Source: Shewanella nanhaiensis (GTDB lineage Bacteria > Pseudomonadota > Gammaproteobacteria > Enterobacterales > Shewanellaceae). Taken from it: a stretch of DNA of 64,000 nucleotides. Shown piece after piece: positions 38,964 to 47,249 of the stretch. The position numbers were made by a program, and so were the translations under genes. The stretch's first letter is position 1. Every line of letters starts with the position of its first letter. Below the pieces are notes generated by a model. It made no database searches. It worked only from the letters and a program-made list of their open reading frames with translations, and was not told the DNA's origin. The DNA lies in the NCBI RefSeq assembly GCF_019457885.1, contig NZ_JAHZST010000002.1, positions 62,001 through 126,000 of the forward strand. Reading direction: 5' to 3'.

Positions 38964-40319
38964 TTATTGACTGCAACCTAAGCTCTCAAACTCTTCTGTC
39001 GACATATACTCTGTCGTTGGCAGGTAATCCCCCATTACAGCGTATTCATCGCCTGGCATGGAAGTATTTTGAATCGCTTGGGGAAAGTCCTCTTTCGGCA
39101 GCATATTTCTGACGATAAGCAGCGCCTCATTCAAACGGTTTTCTCCACCCTCAATTACACGCCCAAATCCATCACCTTGCTCAGTCCAAGGCAGGTAGTT
39201 ATGCCCGCACTCATTTGTCGCGTTAGTCGGTTTATCGGCTAATAGACTCGTCACAACAGTGTAGTAACCATCCTCATCCAGCGTTAACTCCTCATCAAAC
39301 AGACAAGCAGTAACGGCCTGAGAGTAATACTCATTTTGACATATAGACCAGTACCTTAGCTGAGAGTCTCTCTCATCATAAGTTGGCACTGATGTTAACG
39401 TTCTAGGAACAGATGGGAGCTTTCCTCTTGTCACTGCCACCGCACCAAAATCATTGTTCAGAAATGTACTGACATATTGATTATCGGCATTGGCATAAAA
39501 GGTCACCTGCCGCTCAGGCATACCGTCACAGCGACCTAAAAAGGCGCATTGAAAACCAAATGTGCCATTGTAAGCCGCTCTCCAAACAGCAGGGTTGTGA
39601 GCAGGTTCTACCGCGGGGTTAGCCCTTACCTGCTGATAAGTTTGTGCAGGAACTAGAGGAATAGATAAATTATCGGTATCAACCTGCAGGGCACTACATG
39701 CCTGCTCACCCACAAGCACCTCTCCTGACTCAAGGGTCAATTCAACAGCGGGAAGTGGCACATCTCCAAGCCCATCACGGCCCTCATCAGTGACATAGAT
39801 ACGATAAAGCAGTACCGACTTATCACCCGAATTAACATAGTCATAGAGAGTATTTGGGGCCCCCTCTCCATCAGGTTCGCCTTGGGCTATCTCAATGGTA
39901 AAATCTCTTGGACTAAGTTGACGTTCTGCTCCCTGCAGATAGGGATTAAACGATCCCAGATCTGGCACTATGTTCTGATCGGTTAAAGATGATGCCGGAG
40001 AAGTATCTAGACGATAACTGTTTAGCGACATATACCTAGCATAAGGATACTGGCCATTGAGGGTTAACTTGGCACCACTAGGCAGTTTGTAGCCCGCATG
40101 CCAGTAGTTAGCACCAGTATCTGGGTAGGCAAAGTTACGCTCGGGATGATCAATATTGTAAGGCCCTACCCAAAAACATGGACTCAGTGTCACCTCCTTT
40201 TGAACCACCTCTTCAGTGGCATCATCACAACCACTAAGCAACAGTGCTGATAAAGAAGCGCTGATGACAGCAAGCATAAAGCGCTTTCCTCCTAACCAAT
40301 TTAAGCTATTCATACCCAT
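38964..40319 (-). CDS. Large lipoprotein of unknown function
   Basis: Unrecognised 451-residue protein. A signal peptide ends in a clear lipobox LLLSGC (Cys about residue 31). The body is rich in aromatic and acidic residues, with YPDTGANYWHAGYKLPSGAKL, PYARYMSLNSYRL and YDERDSQLRYWSICQN, and several cysteines. The start is the ATG at 40319 or the Met two codons later. It is divergent from an AraC-type regulator (166-bp gap), which may control it. Confidence 0.8.
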   Translation of the reverse strand: MGMNSLNWLGGKRFMLAVISASLSALLLSGCDDATEEVVQKEVTLSPCFWVGPYNIDHPERNFAYPDTGANYWHAGYKLPSGAKLTLNGQYPYARYMSLNSYRLDTSPASSLTDQNIVPDLGSFNPYLQGAERQLSPRDFTIEIAQGEPDGEGAPNTLYDYVNSGDKSVLLYRIYVTDEGRDGLGDVPLPAVELTLESGEVLVGEQACSALQVDTDNLSIPLVPAQTYQQVRANPAVEPAHNPAVWRAAYNGTFGFQCAFLGRCDGMPERQVTFYANADNQYVSTFLNNDFGAVAVTRGKLPSVPRTLTSVPTYDERDSQLRYWSICQNEYYSQAVTACLFDEELTLDEDGYYTVVTSLLADKPTNATNECGHNYLPWTEQGDGFGRVIEGGENRLNEALLIVRNMLPKEDFPQAIQNTSMPGDEYAVMGDYLPTTEYMSTEEFESLGCSQ

Positions 40320-40484
40320 ACACCCTTCCCCTTCTATTTATCATTTTTTATTAAGCTTGCCCCTACAGGTACAACTAAATCAGCACTCTGTTACAAAACT
40401 ATCTGAGCAGGTTTGAGATCAAGCCTATTTATTTGTAACCTAGCTTATCTGGGAGTGAATTAATGGTTACATCGGGACAGGTTT

Positions 40485-41510
40485 ATGACTTTAGAAGACA
40501 AGTTCACCGTACCAGCTGAGGCAACCACCTTATCTTCCTGGGCCCTTGCTATCTGTCGAACCATAGACAGCTACGGCGTTGAAAGTGGCGAGCTGCTGCA
40601 ACAAGTTGGTATTAACCCCACACTACTTCAAGACCCCAATGCCCGCATACCAACAAAGCTAGTCACACAACTTTGGCATCTAGCGGTGGTGACGACCGGA
40701 GATGAGTCCATAGGGCTAAAGGTGGCTAATTTTGTTCAGCCAACCAGCTTTAATGCTTTAAGTTTTTCGCTGCTGGTCAGTGAATCTCTGCTTGATGCTT
40801 GGGAGCGGGTAAAACGCTACTATGAGATCATCAGTAATGTGCTAGAGATGAAAATCGAGCGAGGAGAAAAAGAGTCTGCACTCTGCTTTATCCGTTTACC
40901 CGAAAAACACTATGCTGATGAAGCGATAGATGCCTTTATGGCGACAAACCTCTCTATGTCGCTACAGATAAGTCTTGGAGAACTGCAACCAAGCAAACTC
41001 GAACTTGAGCGATCCTCTCCCTCAGATCCTAGTCCCTTCCACTCGCTATTTCTCTGTCCAATTGAATTCAATGCTGATGCTAATCGTATCTACTTTACCA
41101 ATGAAGCACTTAACATCCCATTTCCCTCAGCTAACAGGGCGCTAGCACTGAAAAATGATCTTGCCGTTGAGGAGTACTTAGCTCAGCTCTCGACTCAATC
41201 CTTCAGCAGCAAGGTTACTAAAGAGATTGTTATCGCCATGAGTCTTGGTAATCCAGAGCGAGAAAGCATAGCTAAAACATTCCACATGAGCAGTCGAAAC
41301 CTCCAGCGAAAGCTAAAACATGAGCAGACCAGCTTCAGTGAACTGTTAGATCGCATCCGCAAAGAGCTAGCATTGAAGTACATACTTAATTCTGAAGTTG
41401 CAATTATTGAGATATCTTTTCGATTAGGCTTCAAAGATCCAAGTAATTTCACCCGTGCATTTAAACGCTGGTACCAGCAATCTCCCCTCCAATACCGTAA
41501 ACAGAAGTAA
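40485..41510 (+). CDS. AraC family transcriptional regulator
   Basis: The 341-residue protein has an arabinose-binding-like N-terminal ligand domain (about 20-215, type found in OruR/ToxT-like regulators) and a C-terminal double helix-turn-helix (about 240-340), including IAKTFHMSSRNLQRKLKHE and EISFRLGFKDPSNFTRAFKRW. It is divergently arranged with the lipoprotein gene, suggesting local control; the ligand is unknown. Confidence 0.92.
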   Translation: MTLEDKFTVPAEATTLSSWALAICRTIDSYGVESGELLQQVGINPTLLQDPNARIPTKLVTQLWHLAVVTTGDESIGLKVANFVQPTSFNALSFSLLVSESLLDAWERVKRYYEIISNVLEMKIERGEKESALCFIRLPEKHYADEAIDAFMATNLSMSLQISLGELQPSKLELERSSPSDPSPFHSLFLCPIEFNADANRIYFTNEALNIPFPSANRALALKNDLAVEEYLAQLSTQSFSSKVTKEIVIAMSLGNPERESIAKTFHMSSRNLQRKLKHEQTSFSELLDRIRKELALKYILNSEVAIIEISFRLGFKDPSNFTRAFKRWYQQSPLQYRKQK

Positions 41511-41634
41511 CTTTTAATCTCTACGCTATAAGGTGTTTATTTAATAACCATCTCGTTCAACAATCGATATTATCACTATTGCTATCTCATCGAATTAAGG
41601 TAATTTGATTAAAACGCCAATTAAGGAGCCTTAT

Positions 41635-41895
41635 ATGAAACAAGGTAAGCACGATCCGCAACTGTTAAAACTCGCGATGGAGATTGGTGTAGGCTACGCA
41701 AAGAAAAGAGGGTTCGCCGATTTCGACAAGGGGATCTCACCTAAAGATAAGGTAGAGTGTATCTACCGTTTACTGGTGACAGATAAACTGATCCAACCTC
41801 TGGCAAAAGATAAAGAAGATGGGCCAAATATGAAACATAAGCTGATCTTATGGATCACTCGTCAACTGCCTGCAGATCATGAGCTATTAAACTAG
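41635..41895 (+). CDS. DUF5062-like small protein
   Basis: 86 residues from the ATG at 41635, chosen over the earlier in-frame start at 41605 because AAGGAG lies seven bases upstream. The sequence (MKQGKHDPQLLKLAMEIG, YAKKRGF, DKVECIYRLLV) is helical and basic and recalls a small conserved family of Vibrio and Shewanella. No function is known to me. Confidence 0.72.
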   Translation: MKQGKHDPQLLKLAMEIGVGYAKKRGFADFDKGISPKDKVECIYRLLVTDKLIQPLAKDKEDGPNMKHKLILWITRQLPADHELLN

Positions 41896-41986
41896 TGGTT
41901 CAGTCTAAAGTGTGGGGGGATTGCCGTATCCCTTCGATATAGCACCACTCCTACAGCGCTTGCTCCTTATCTCTTATTGAGTTTTG

Positions 41987-43618
41987 TTAACTTAGATTTT
42001 GAGCTGGCAGCTCTGGCTGGTAGATGCTGTACTGATTCCTTCCTGCTTGTTTTGACTGATACATGGCTAGATCTGCTACCGTCAATAAACGCTCTAAATC
42101 ACGACCATGTTGAGGGTAAACTGAGATACCAACACTGGCCCCCATCTCTATCGTCACATCATCAGATAAAGAGAAATGTTGGCTCATTGTCTTGACCAAC
42201 TTTTCCCCCAAGGACGCTATTGCAGCTTCACCTCTGTCTTCAAGTCGGCTTGTATCAAAGTAGCAACCAACAACAAACTCATCCCCCCCCCAGCGGATGC
42301 AGATATCATCATTTCTAAACAGAGACATTAATCGCTTACCGACCTCAACGAGCACCGAATCTCCCGCTTCATGGCCATGGATATCATTAACGGCTTTAAA
42401 CTTATCCAGATCGATATTCAGGATCACTGCCATCTCACTGTTCTCGCTTGCTCTATTAAATAAAGACCTCAATAACCGCTCACCAGCACGCCTATTTTTC
42501 AAATGAGTTAGTGCATCATGATCAGCCTCAAAGCGTGTGCTCACCTCTCTCTCTGTCCTCTCAGTCACATCATACATTAAGACCTCGATGATAAGCCCAC
42601 TCTCCTTATCGCTATCCATCACTTTTGAAAATAAGCAGTGCACCCAACAGTCACGGCTATTGGCCTGGGTTTTCAACTTTAAATCCAGAGCAACTGTGTC
42701 CAAATTATGGTCATGGCGGATTTTTAAAAGAAACTCCTCCAACTGCTCTTGCTCATGAAACCAATCAGTTAGCTTTAAGCCTATCGCATCTGAAATGGAG
42801 TGAGTTTTTAAAAGAATATTCTGAAAGGCTGGATTGGCGGTAACAAGCAAGTTGTTGCCATCGATTAAACAGATCCCAGCGCTAGCCTGCTCAAAGATCA
42901 GCCTAAATTTCTTCTCCAAGACCTCTGTTTTCTCCCTCATATCTCGCTCTGACTCGATAGAACGATTCAATGAAGAGATAAGTCGGTTTATCCCTTTAGC
43001 AAGACTGCCAATCTCATCACCGTGATGGAATCTAGGAACCTTAATCTCTATATCTTTTCCAGGCTCTACCTCTTCAAATTTGTCGGTGATCTCATTGAGT
43101 GGAGAGGTTAACGTTTGATGTACAATAAGAGAAACAAGAAGGGCTGTTGTGACCGTTAACAGGGCTAGCATCTGAGCTTGGTTAACCGCAGAGCCTTTAG
43201 CGTTGTGGTTAATAAACACCTCATCAGCTAACAACTTTAACTCACCTATCTGTTCTGTCTCATTAAAGGGATGAAAGAGCTTTATCTTTTCAACATGATC
43301 TAAATTTAACAGTGAGCCTGAACCTGAATCCAGAGAAAACCCAGCAATGCTCATCAACTCAACGGCAGCAACAAGATCATTCATCATCAAACCAGTAATA
43401 ATCTCTTTAGCCAGCTCCTGATCTTGGACATAAACAGCAATAGTCGCTGTCTTCTCGACCGTTTTCACCAGCTGATGAATGTCAGCTCTGGCTCGCTCCT
43501 CAATTCTAGTCACTTCACCAAAATAAAATGCAAAGGAGCTTAAGGCAGCAATAATTGCAGCTCCTACGGCAATAGCAGCTGCAACTTTAAAGTAGAGCTT
43601 ACGACTAAAACGCCTCAA
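41987..43618 (-). CDS. Membrane diguanylate cyclase (HAMP-PAS-GGDEF)
   Basis: Makes c-di-GMP from GTP in response to a periplasmic or membrane signal. The 543-residue protein has an N-terminal helix (about 10-32), a periplasmic sensor (about 33-150), a second helix (about 155-175), a HAMP-like stretch, a PAS domain (about 245-370) and a GGDEF domain (about 380-540) with the intact RWGGDEF motif and an I-site-like RxxD not obvious upstream. The GGDEF codons contain a run of nine G (42283-42291). The start overlaps the upstream binding-protein gene by 14 bp. Confidence 0.92.
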   Translation of the reverse strand: MRRFSRKLYFKVAAAIAVGAAIIAALSSFAFYFGEVTRIEERARADIHQLVKTVEKTATIAVYVQDQELAKEIITGLMMNDLVAAVELMSIAGFSLDSGSGSLLNLDHVEKIKLFHPFNETEQIGELKLLADEVFINHNAKGSAVNQAQMLALLTVTTALLVSLIVHQTLTSPLNEITDKFEEVEPGKDIEIKVPRFHHGDEIGSLAKGINRLISSLNRSIESERDMREKTEVLEKKFRLIFEQASAGICLIDGNNLLVTANPAFQNILLKTHSISDAIGLKLTDWFHEQEQLEEFLLKIRHDHNLDTVALDLKLKTQANSRDCWVHCLFSKVMDSDKESGLIIEVLMYDVTERTEREVSTRFEADHDALTHLKNRRAGERLLRSLFNRASENSEMAVILNIDLDKFKAVNDIHGHEAGDSVLVEVGKRLMSLFRNDDICIRWGGDEFVVGCYFDTSRLEDRGEAAIASLGEKLVKTMSQHFSLSDDVTIEMGASVGISVYPQHGRDLERLLTVADLAMYQSKQAGRNQYSIYQPELPAQNLS

Positions 43619-44030
43619 AACGGTAAACCACCTTCAAACCTTCTGTTAGGTCTTGACTGGAGATATAACCAATCGCCAAATCTGTTTGTTTGATCTGCGT
43701 AATTAATGCCTCTGGTGAATCAGCTTCCTCAGGAGGAACACTTCTGCCAGAAAAGAGTAGCCTAGCCCAATAAGCATTCACTTGAGCCTCTGTTCTATTC
43801 ACCAGAAGTTTATAAAATTGTCCCTTTGTTCTTGATTTAGATGCCAGATCAAACACTTTAGCTTTATCACCATTTGGAAAGGTGACATAACGGCCCATAA
43901 AGAGGTCCACCACTTCCCCCTTTGTGAGGGACTCAACCCGACTACTCTCGCTGACCACAACCAACAGCTCTTCGGCTACCACAGTGGGCAATAAGCTAAT
44001 CAGGGTAAGTAACACCATTAAGCATTTCAT
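43605..44030 (-). CDS. Small periplasmic phosphate-binding-protein-like protein
   Basis: 141 residues with a signal peptide (MKCLMVLLTLISLLPTVVA) and a single lobe resembling PstS-type solute-binding proteins: LTKGEVVDLFMGRYVTFPNGDKA, GQFYKLLVNRTEAQVNAYWARLLFSG and DLAIGYIS. Such orphan domains often sense ligands rather than carry them. It overlaps the porin-like gene before it (ATGA) and the cyclase after it, so it probably feeds the sensor of the cyclase. Confidence 0.85.
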   Translation of the reverse strand: MKCLMVLLTLISLLPTVVAEELLVVVSESSRVESLTKGEVVDLFMGRYVTFPNGDKAKVFDLASKSRTKGQFYKLLVNRTEAQVNAYWARLLFSGRSVPPEEADSPEALITQIKQTDLAIGYISSQDLTEGLKVVYRFEAF

Positions 44031-45340
44031 AGGCTAAAGATAAAACTGAAGTTGAGTGAAAAGAGGTTGATCTTTTCATCTTGAAGCTGCGGCATTGAGT
44101 TTGGCTTAGTCCATAGCACATTACCCGCCATATCGACCTTTGTGTGATCCCATTGAAACTTAAGGCTAGTGTTAGGGTACAGATCCCACCTGACGCCTAA
44201 ACTGTAGGATCTTTGTTCACCCCTTACCGCATTCACAGCAAACTGTGAACCTTGATATAGCCCATTGATCTGGCTAACAACTTCAGGTGAAAGCAACTGA
44301 ACAGGAAGCTGAGGTGGTTTAAATGATATTGGATCGTCAAGGTTATTTAAGTAGGAGGCTACAGAGTAAAAAGTAAGATTATCAAAACGATATCCAACAC
44401 TTAAATAACCACTATAGTAAGGTGGAACTATTCCCCAGTCAGATTCTGTTAAACTAAATTCAGACTGAACAACCCATCTATCACTGTCATATTGCAAACC
44501 TAATGCATAGTACTGAATCCCTTTTTTAGGCCCATCTAAAACATTAGAGATACTGGCAGCATCAGGCCAAAGCTGACTCGGCAGCGCCCTCAACCCCTCC
44601 ACAAGATCTTGAGTGACAAAATCAACCTCATCAACTTCAGCATCTGTTATCGCTAGCCTGAACAACCAAGGAGCCTGAGTAAATATCGAGGTGAAAACAA
44701 CAACATTGTTAAGATCAATTTCAAATTGATTAGCATTTGCGCTCAGCACTGAGTGCGATTGGCCATACGCTAACTTATTCTCCCATACCCCATCGCCAAA
44801 ATTAGCAACATAACTGACATCGACACCATCAATTTTAGCTATTGAAGTAGAGAGCTCATAAAACTCTGTAACAGGCCTAGCCCATAAGTAGGCATAACCT
44901 ACATTTCTATATTCTGAGAGCATATAAAGATCTGAGCTGGTCCGACCGACCCTTAATGCCCAGTGACGACTAGGACGGTAGCGCAGAAACAGTAGCTCCA
45001 GACTATCTATCGCTTCGCTGCTTATTCTATCTTTAATAACCACTTGAGCCACTGCATCGAAGCGTTTAGGAAGCCTTGCATTGAGTTGTAAACCTAGCAG
45101 GGAGTCGGCATTAAATGAGTAGGTATTATTGGCTGGTTTAACGGTTAATTCACTATGAAATTTAAGTGCATCATTACTGTTATGAACCACACCTAATGTC
45201 CCAAAACCGCTAAAAGTCAGGTCAAACTCAGACTCTCCTGCGTGAAGTGAGTCAATAGGTGCCAAAGATAGCGTTAGAGATAAAGAGAGTATCCATCCCC
45301 TAGCTAACCATACCTTTGCAATATAAGATTTGATATTCAT
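44027..45340 (-). CDS. Outer-membrane porin-like beta-barrel
   Basis: The 437-residue protein has a signal peptide ending near SLHAGE and then alternating hydrophobic strands from FDLTFSGFGTLGVVH to the C-terminal NLFSLNFSFIFSL, ending in a hydrophobic/aromatic strand as in outer-membrane barrels. RVGRTSSDLYMLSEYRNVGYAYLW resembles the gram-negative porin/OprO-like fold. First gene of the operon with the binding-protein-like gene and the cyclase. Confidence 0.82.
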   Translation of the reverse strand: MNIKSYIAKVWLARGWILSLSLTLSLAPIDSLHAGESEFDLTFSGFGTLGVVHNSNDALKFHSELTVKPANNTYSFNADSLLGLQLNARLPKRFDAVAQVVIKDRISSEAIDSLELLFLRYRPSRHWALRVGRTSSDLYMLSEYRNVGYAYLWARPVTEFYELSTSIAKIDGVDVSYVANFGDGVWENKLAYGQSHSVLSANANQFEIDLNNVVVFTSIFTQAPWLFRLAITDAEVDEVDFVTQDLVEGLRALPSQLWPDAASISNVLDGPKKGIQYYALGLQYDSDRWVVQSEFSLTESDWGIVPPYYSGYLSVGYRFDNLTFYSVASYLNNLDDPISFKPPQLPVQLLSPEVVSQINGLYQGSQFAVNAVRGEQRSYSLGVRWDLYPNTSLKFQWDHTKVDMAGNVLWTKPNSMPQLQDEKINLFSLNFSFIFSL

Positions 45341-45495
45341 CCCCTGGGTTCATTCGCTCAAAAGCTGTAACCATTAAACTCAAACTTTCACCGCCTCTAT
45401 TAAACGTAGAACATCTACCTCTAAATCAGCAATGTATGAAGCTAAATAGTTTGAAAACTCATTGGGATTATTCGCAGGGTAAAACTGAGGAGCTA

Positions 45496-45537
45496 AAAAC
45501 AAAAAAGCAGCAGTGAGAAGGTATCTCAACCGCTGCT
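45496..45537 (-). terminator. Terminator after the rimK-like gene
   Basis: On the minus strand, AGCAGCGGTTGAGA and TCTCACTGCTGCT pair across a short loop, followed by TTTTTTGTTTTT. It lies 24 bp after the stop of the RimB-RimK gene. Confidence 0.8.
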
Positions 45538-45560
45538 TCCATTTAGTTAGCTTTTACTAT

Positions 45561-46940
45561 TTAAGCTGTCTCTTTTTTCCAGCCCAATCTTTTCTCAATA
45601 GAGTCAATCATCGCTGAGGCAACATCAATACCAGTCGCAGTTTCGATGCCCTCAAGTCCAGGTGAAGAGTTAATCTCTAGCAACAAAGGACCTTTACTTG
45701 AACGGATGATATCGACACCAGCAACTTCTAACCCCATGGTTTTAGCCGCTTTAATTGCAAGCTTTCTCTCCTCTGGAGAGATCTGAACCAATGAAGCAGT
45801 ACCACCTTGGTGAATATTAGCTCTAAACTCACCCGGCGCCGCAGTACGCTCAATCGACGCAACAATTTTGCCGTCGATAACAAAACAGCGCAGATCTTTA
45901 CCTTGTGCTTCCTTGATAAACTCTTGAACCAACAAGTTAGCCTTCAGAGATTTAAATGCATTGATCACACTCTCCGCCGCTTTTCGGGTTTCGGCAAGCA
46001 CGACGCCTTTACCTTGGGTTCCCTCAAGTAGCTTAACAATCAGAGGAGCCCCACCAACCATATCAATCAGATCGGTTGTGTCCGCTGGCGAGTTTGCAAA
46101 ACCACTGGTCGGAATATCTAAGTTATTCTTCTGCAGTAACTGTAGAGAGAACAGCTTATCTCTAGAGCGAGTGATCGCTTCAGAGGTATTCAATGCCATC
46201 ACACCTAAACTCTCAAAGTGGCGAGTCAGTGCACAGCCGTAAAACGTCATACTTGGGCGAATACGTGGAATAACAGCATCAAGATCATTTAAGATCCGAC
46301 CATCACGGTAGTGAACCTCAGGTTGAGATGCATCTAACTTCATATAGCACTGCTTCACATTAAGGAAGTACATCTCGTGACCACGTTGCTGGCCAGCTTC
46401 AATAATGCGCTGGTTACTGTATAAGTTTGGATTACTAGCAAGTAAACCTATCTTCAATCCACTGCGAGGAACCTCTATATGGCCATACAGCTCTTTAGCT
46501 TCATCGTCGCTCATCTCACCTAAACAGCAAGTGGTCGAAGGATCGACTAAGATCTTACTGCCCATAGCTTCACGGCCCAACAACATGCGATATCCCATGT
46601 TGGCACGGTTAGTCAAAGTCAGCTCAATCTCCCAACTCTGCTCACCAAGTTGTAGCTGTTCGCGTACAACATAGCGCTTCTCTGTTTCGCCATTGGAACT
46701 CTTGATCACACGACGATCGATAAGTTTTGACTCACACTGTAAGGCAACTTTACGGCCACCCTGCAGAGGGTGAACTTCGTAACTCACCCAAGTGCCATCT
46801 TCGCGCTTAGAGGTTGAGATATTGATTGCGTGGATAGATGATGTTTTAGCTCCGGAATCGACACGGGCCTTAATCGCTTTAATACCTAAACCAGGTAAAG
46901 CGCACCACTCTTCACTACCGACAATGATTTTATTACTCAT
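45561..46940 (-). CDS. rimK: RimB-RimK fusion: retropepsin-like zinc/aspartic protease plus S6-type glutamate ligase
   Basis: The 459-residue protein joins two domains. Residues about 1-145 are RimB-like (ATP-dependent zinc protease/retropepsin fold) with [15 protein letters not shown] and [13 protein letters not shown]. Residues about 155-455 are a RimK ATP-grasp ligase: [85 protein letters not shown]. RimK adds glutamate residues to ribosomal protein S6; RimB removes the tail or tunes RimK. Fusion suggests both activities are tied in one chain. Start by ATG at 46940. Confidence 0.9.
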   Translation of the reverse strand: MSNKIIVGSEEWCALPGLGIKAIKARVDSGAKTSSIHAINISTSKREDGTWVSYEVHPLQGGRKVALQCESKLIDRRVIKSSNGETEKRYVVREQLQLGEQSWEIELTLTNRANMGYRMLLGREAMGSKILVDPSTTCCLGEMSDDEAKELYGHIEVPRSGLKIGLLASNPNLYSNQRIIEAGQQRGHEMYFLNVKQCYMKLDASQPEVHYRDGRILNDLDAVIPRIRPSMTFYGCALTRHFESLGVMALNTSEAITRSRDKLFSLQLLQKNNLDIPTSGFANSPADTTDLIDMVGGAPLIVKLLEGTQGKGVVLAETRKAAESVINAFKSLKANLLVQEFIKEAQGKDLRCFVIDGKIVASIERTAAPGEFRANIHQGGTASLVQISPEERKLAIKAAKTMGLEVAGVDIIRSSKGPLLLEINSSPGLEGIETATGIDVASAMIDSIEKRLGWKKETA

Positions 46941-47249
46941 ATTTTTTGCTACATGAATAGATTAATTAAAACGAGAAAGTACACCTGTTTTCTATTTTTA
47001 CAAAGATATTATTTCTAATATATTTAAATTGATTATTTTCATTAGGTTAGCTAGTTAAACATACCTAAAAAGCCAGCCTACCCATTACTTTTTCTATTGC
47101 TAGTACTTTTTTTTGCTCTAAAAACGACCAATTTGTTCAGCTTCAGGCAAAAAAATACCTATCAAAGTGATAGGTATTTTTATTAGTTAATACTTAAGTT
47201 GCAGCTAATTTAACCAAAGCTAAGCCCGCTAAACTAGACCTACTTAAGA
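46941..47249. other. 309-bp intergenic region between rimK and the carboxylase gene
   Basis: AT-rich with no gene. It contains the carboxylase terminator at 47149-47181 and should carry the rimK promoter in the part nearer 46941; I could not pick convincing -35/-10 boxes. Confidence 0.5.
47149..47181 (-). terminator. Terminator after the carboxylase gene
   Basis: A perfect 14-base stem (AAAAATACCTATCA with TGATAGGTATTTTT) around the loop AAG, with a T-run on either strand, 69 bp after the stop of the minus-strand carboxylase gene. It can work in both directions. Confidence 0.85.
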
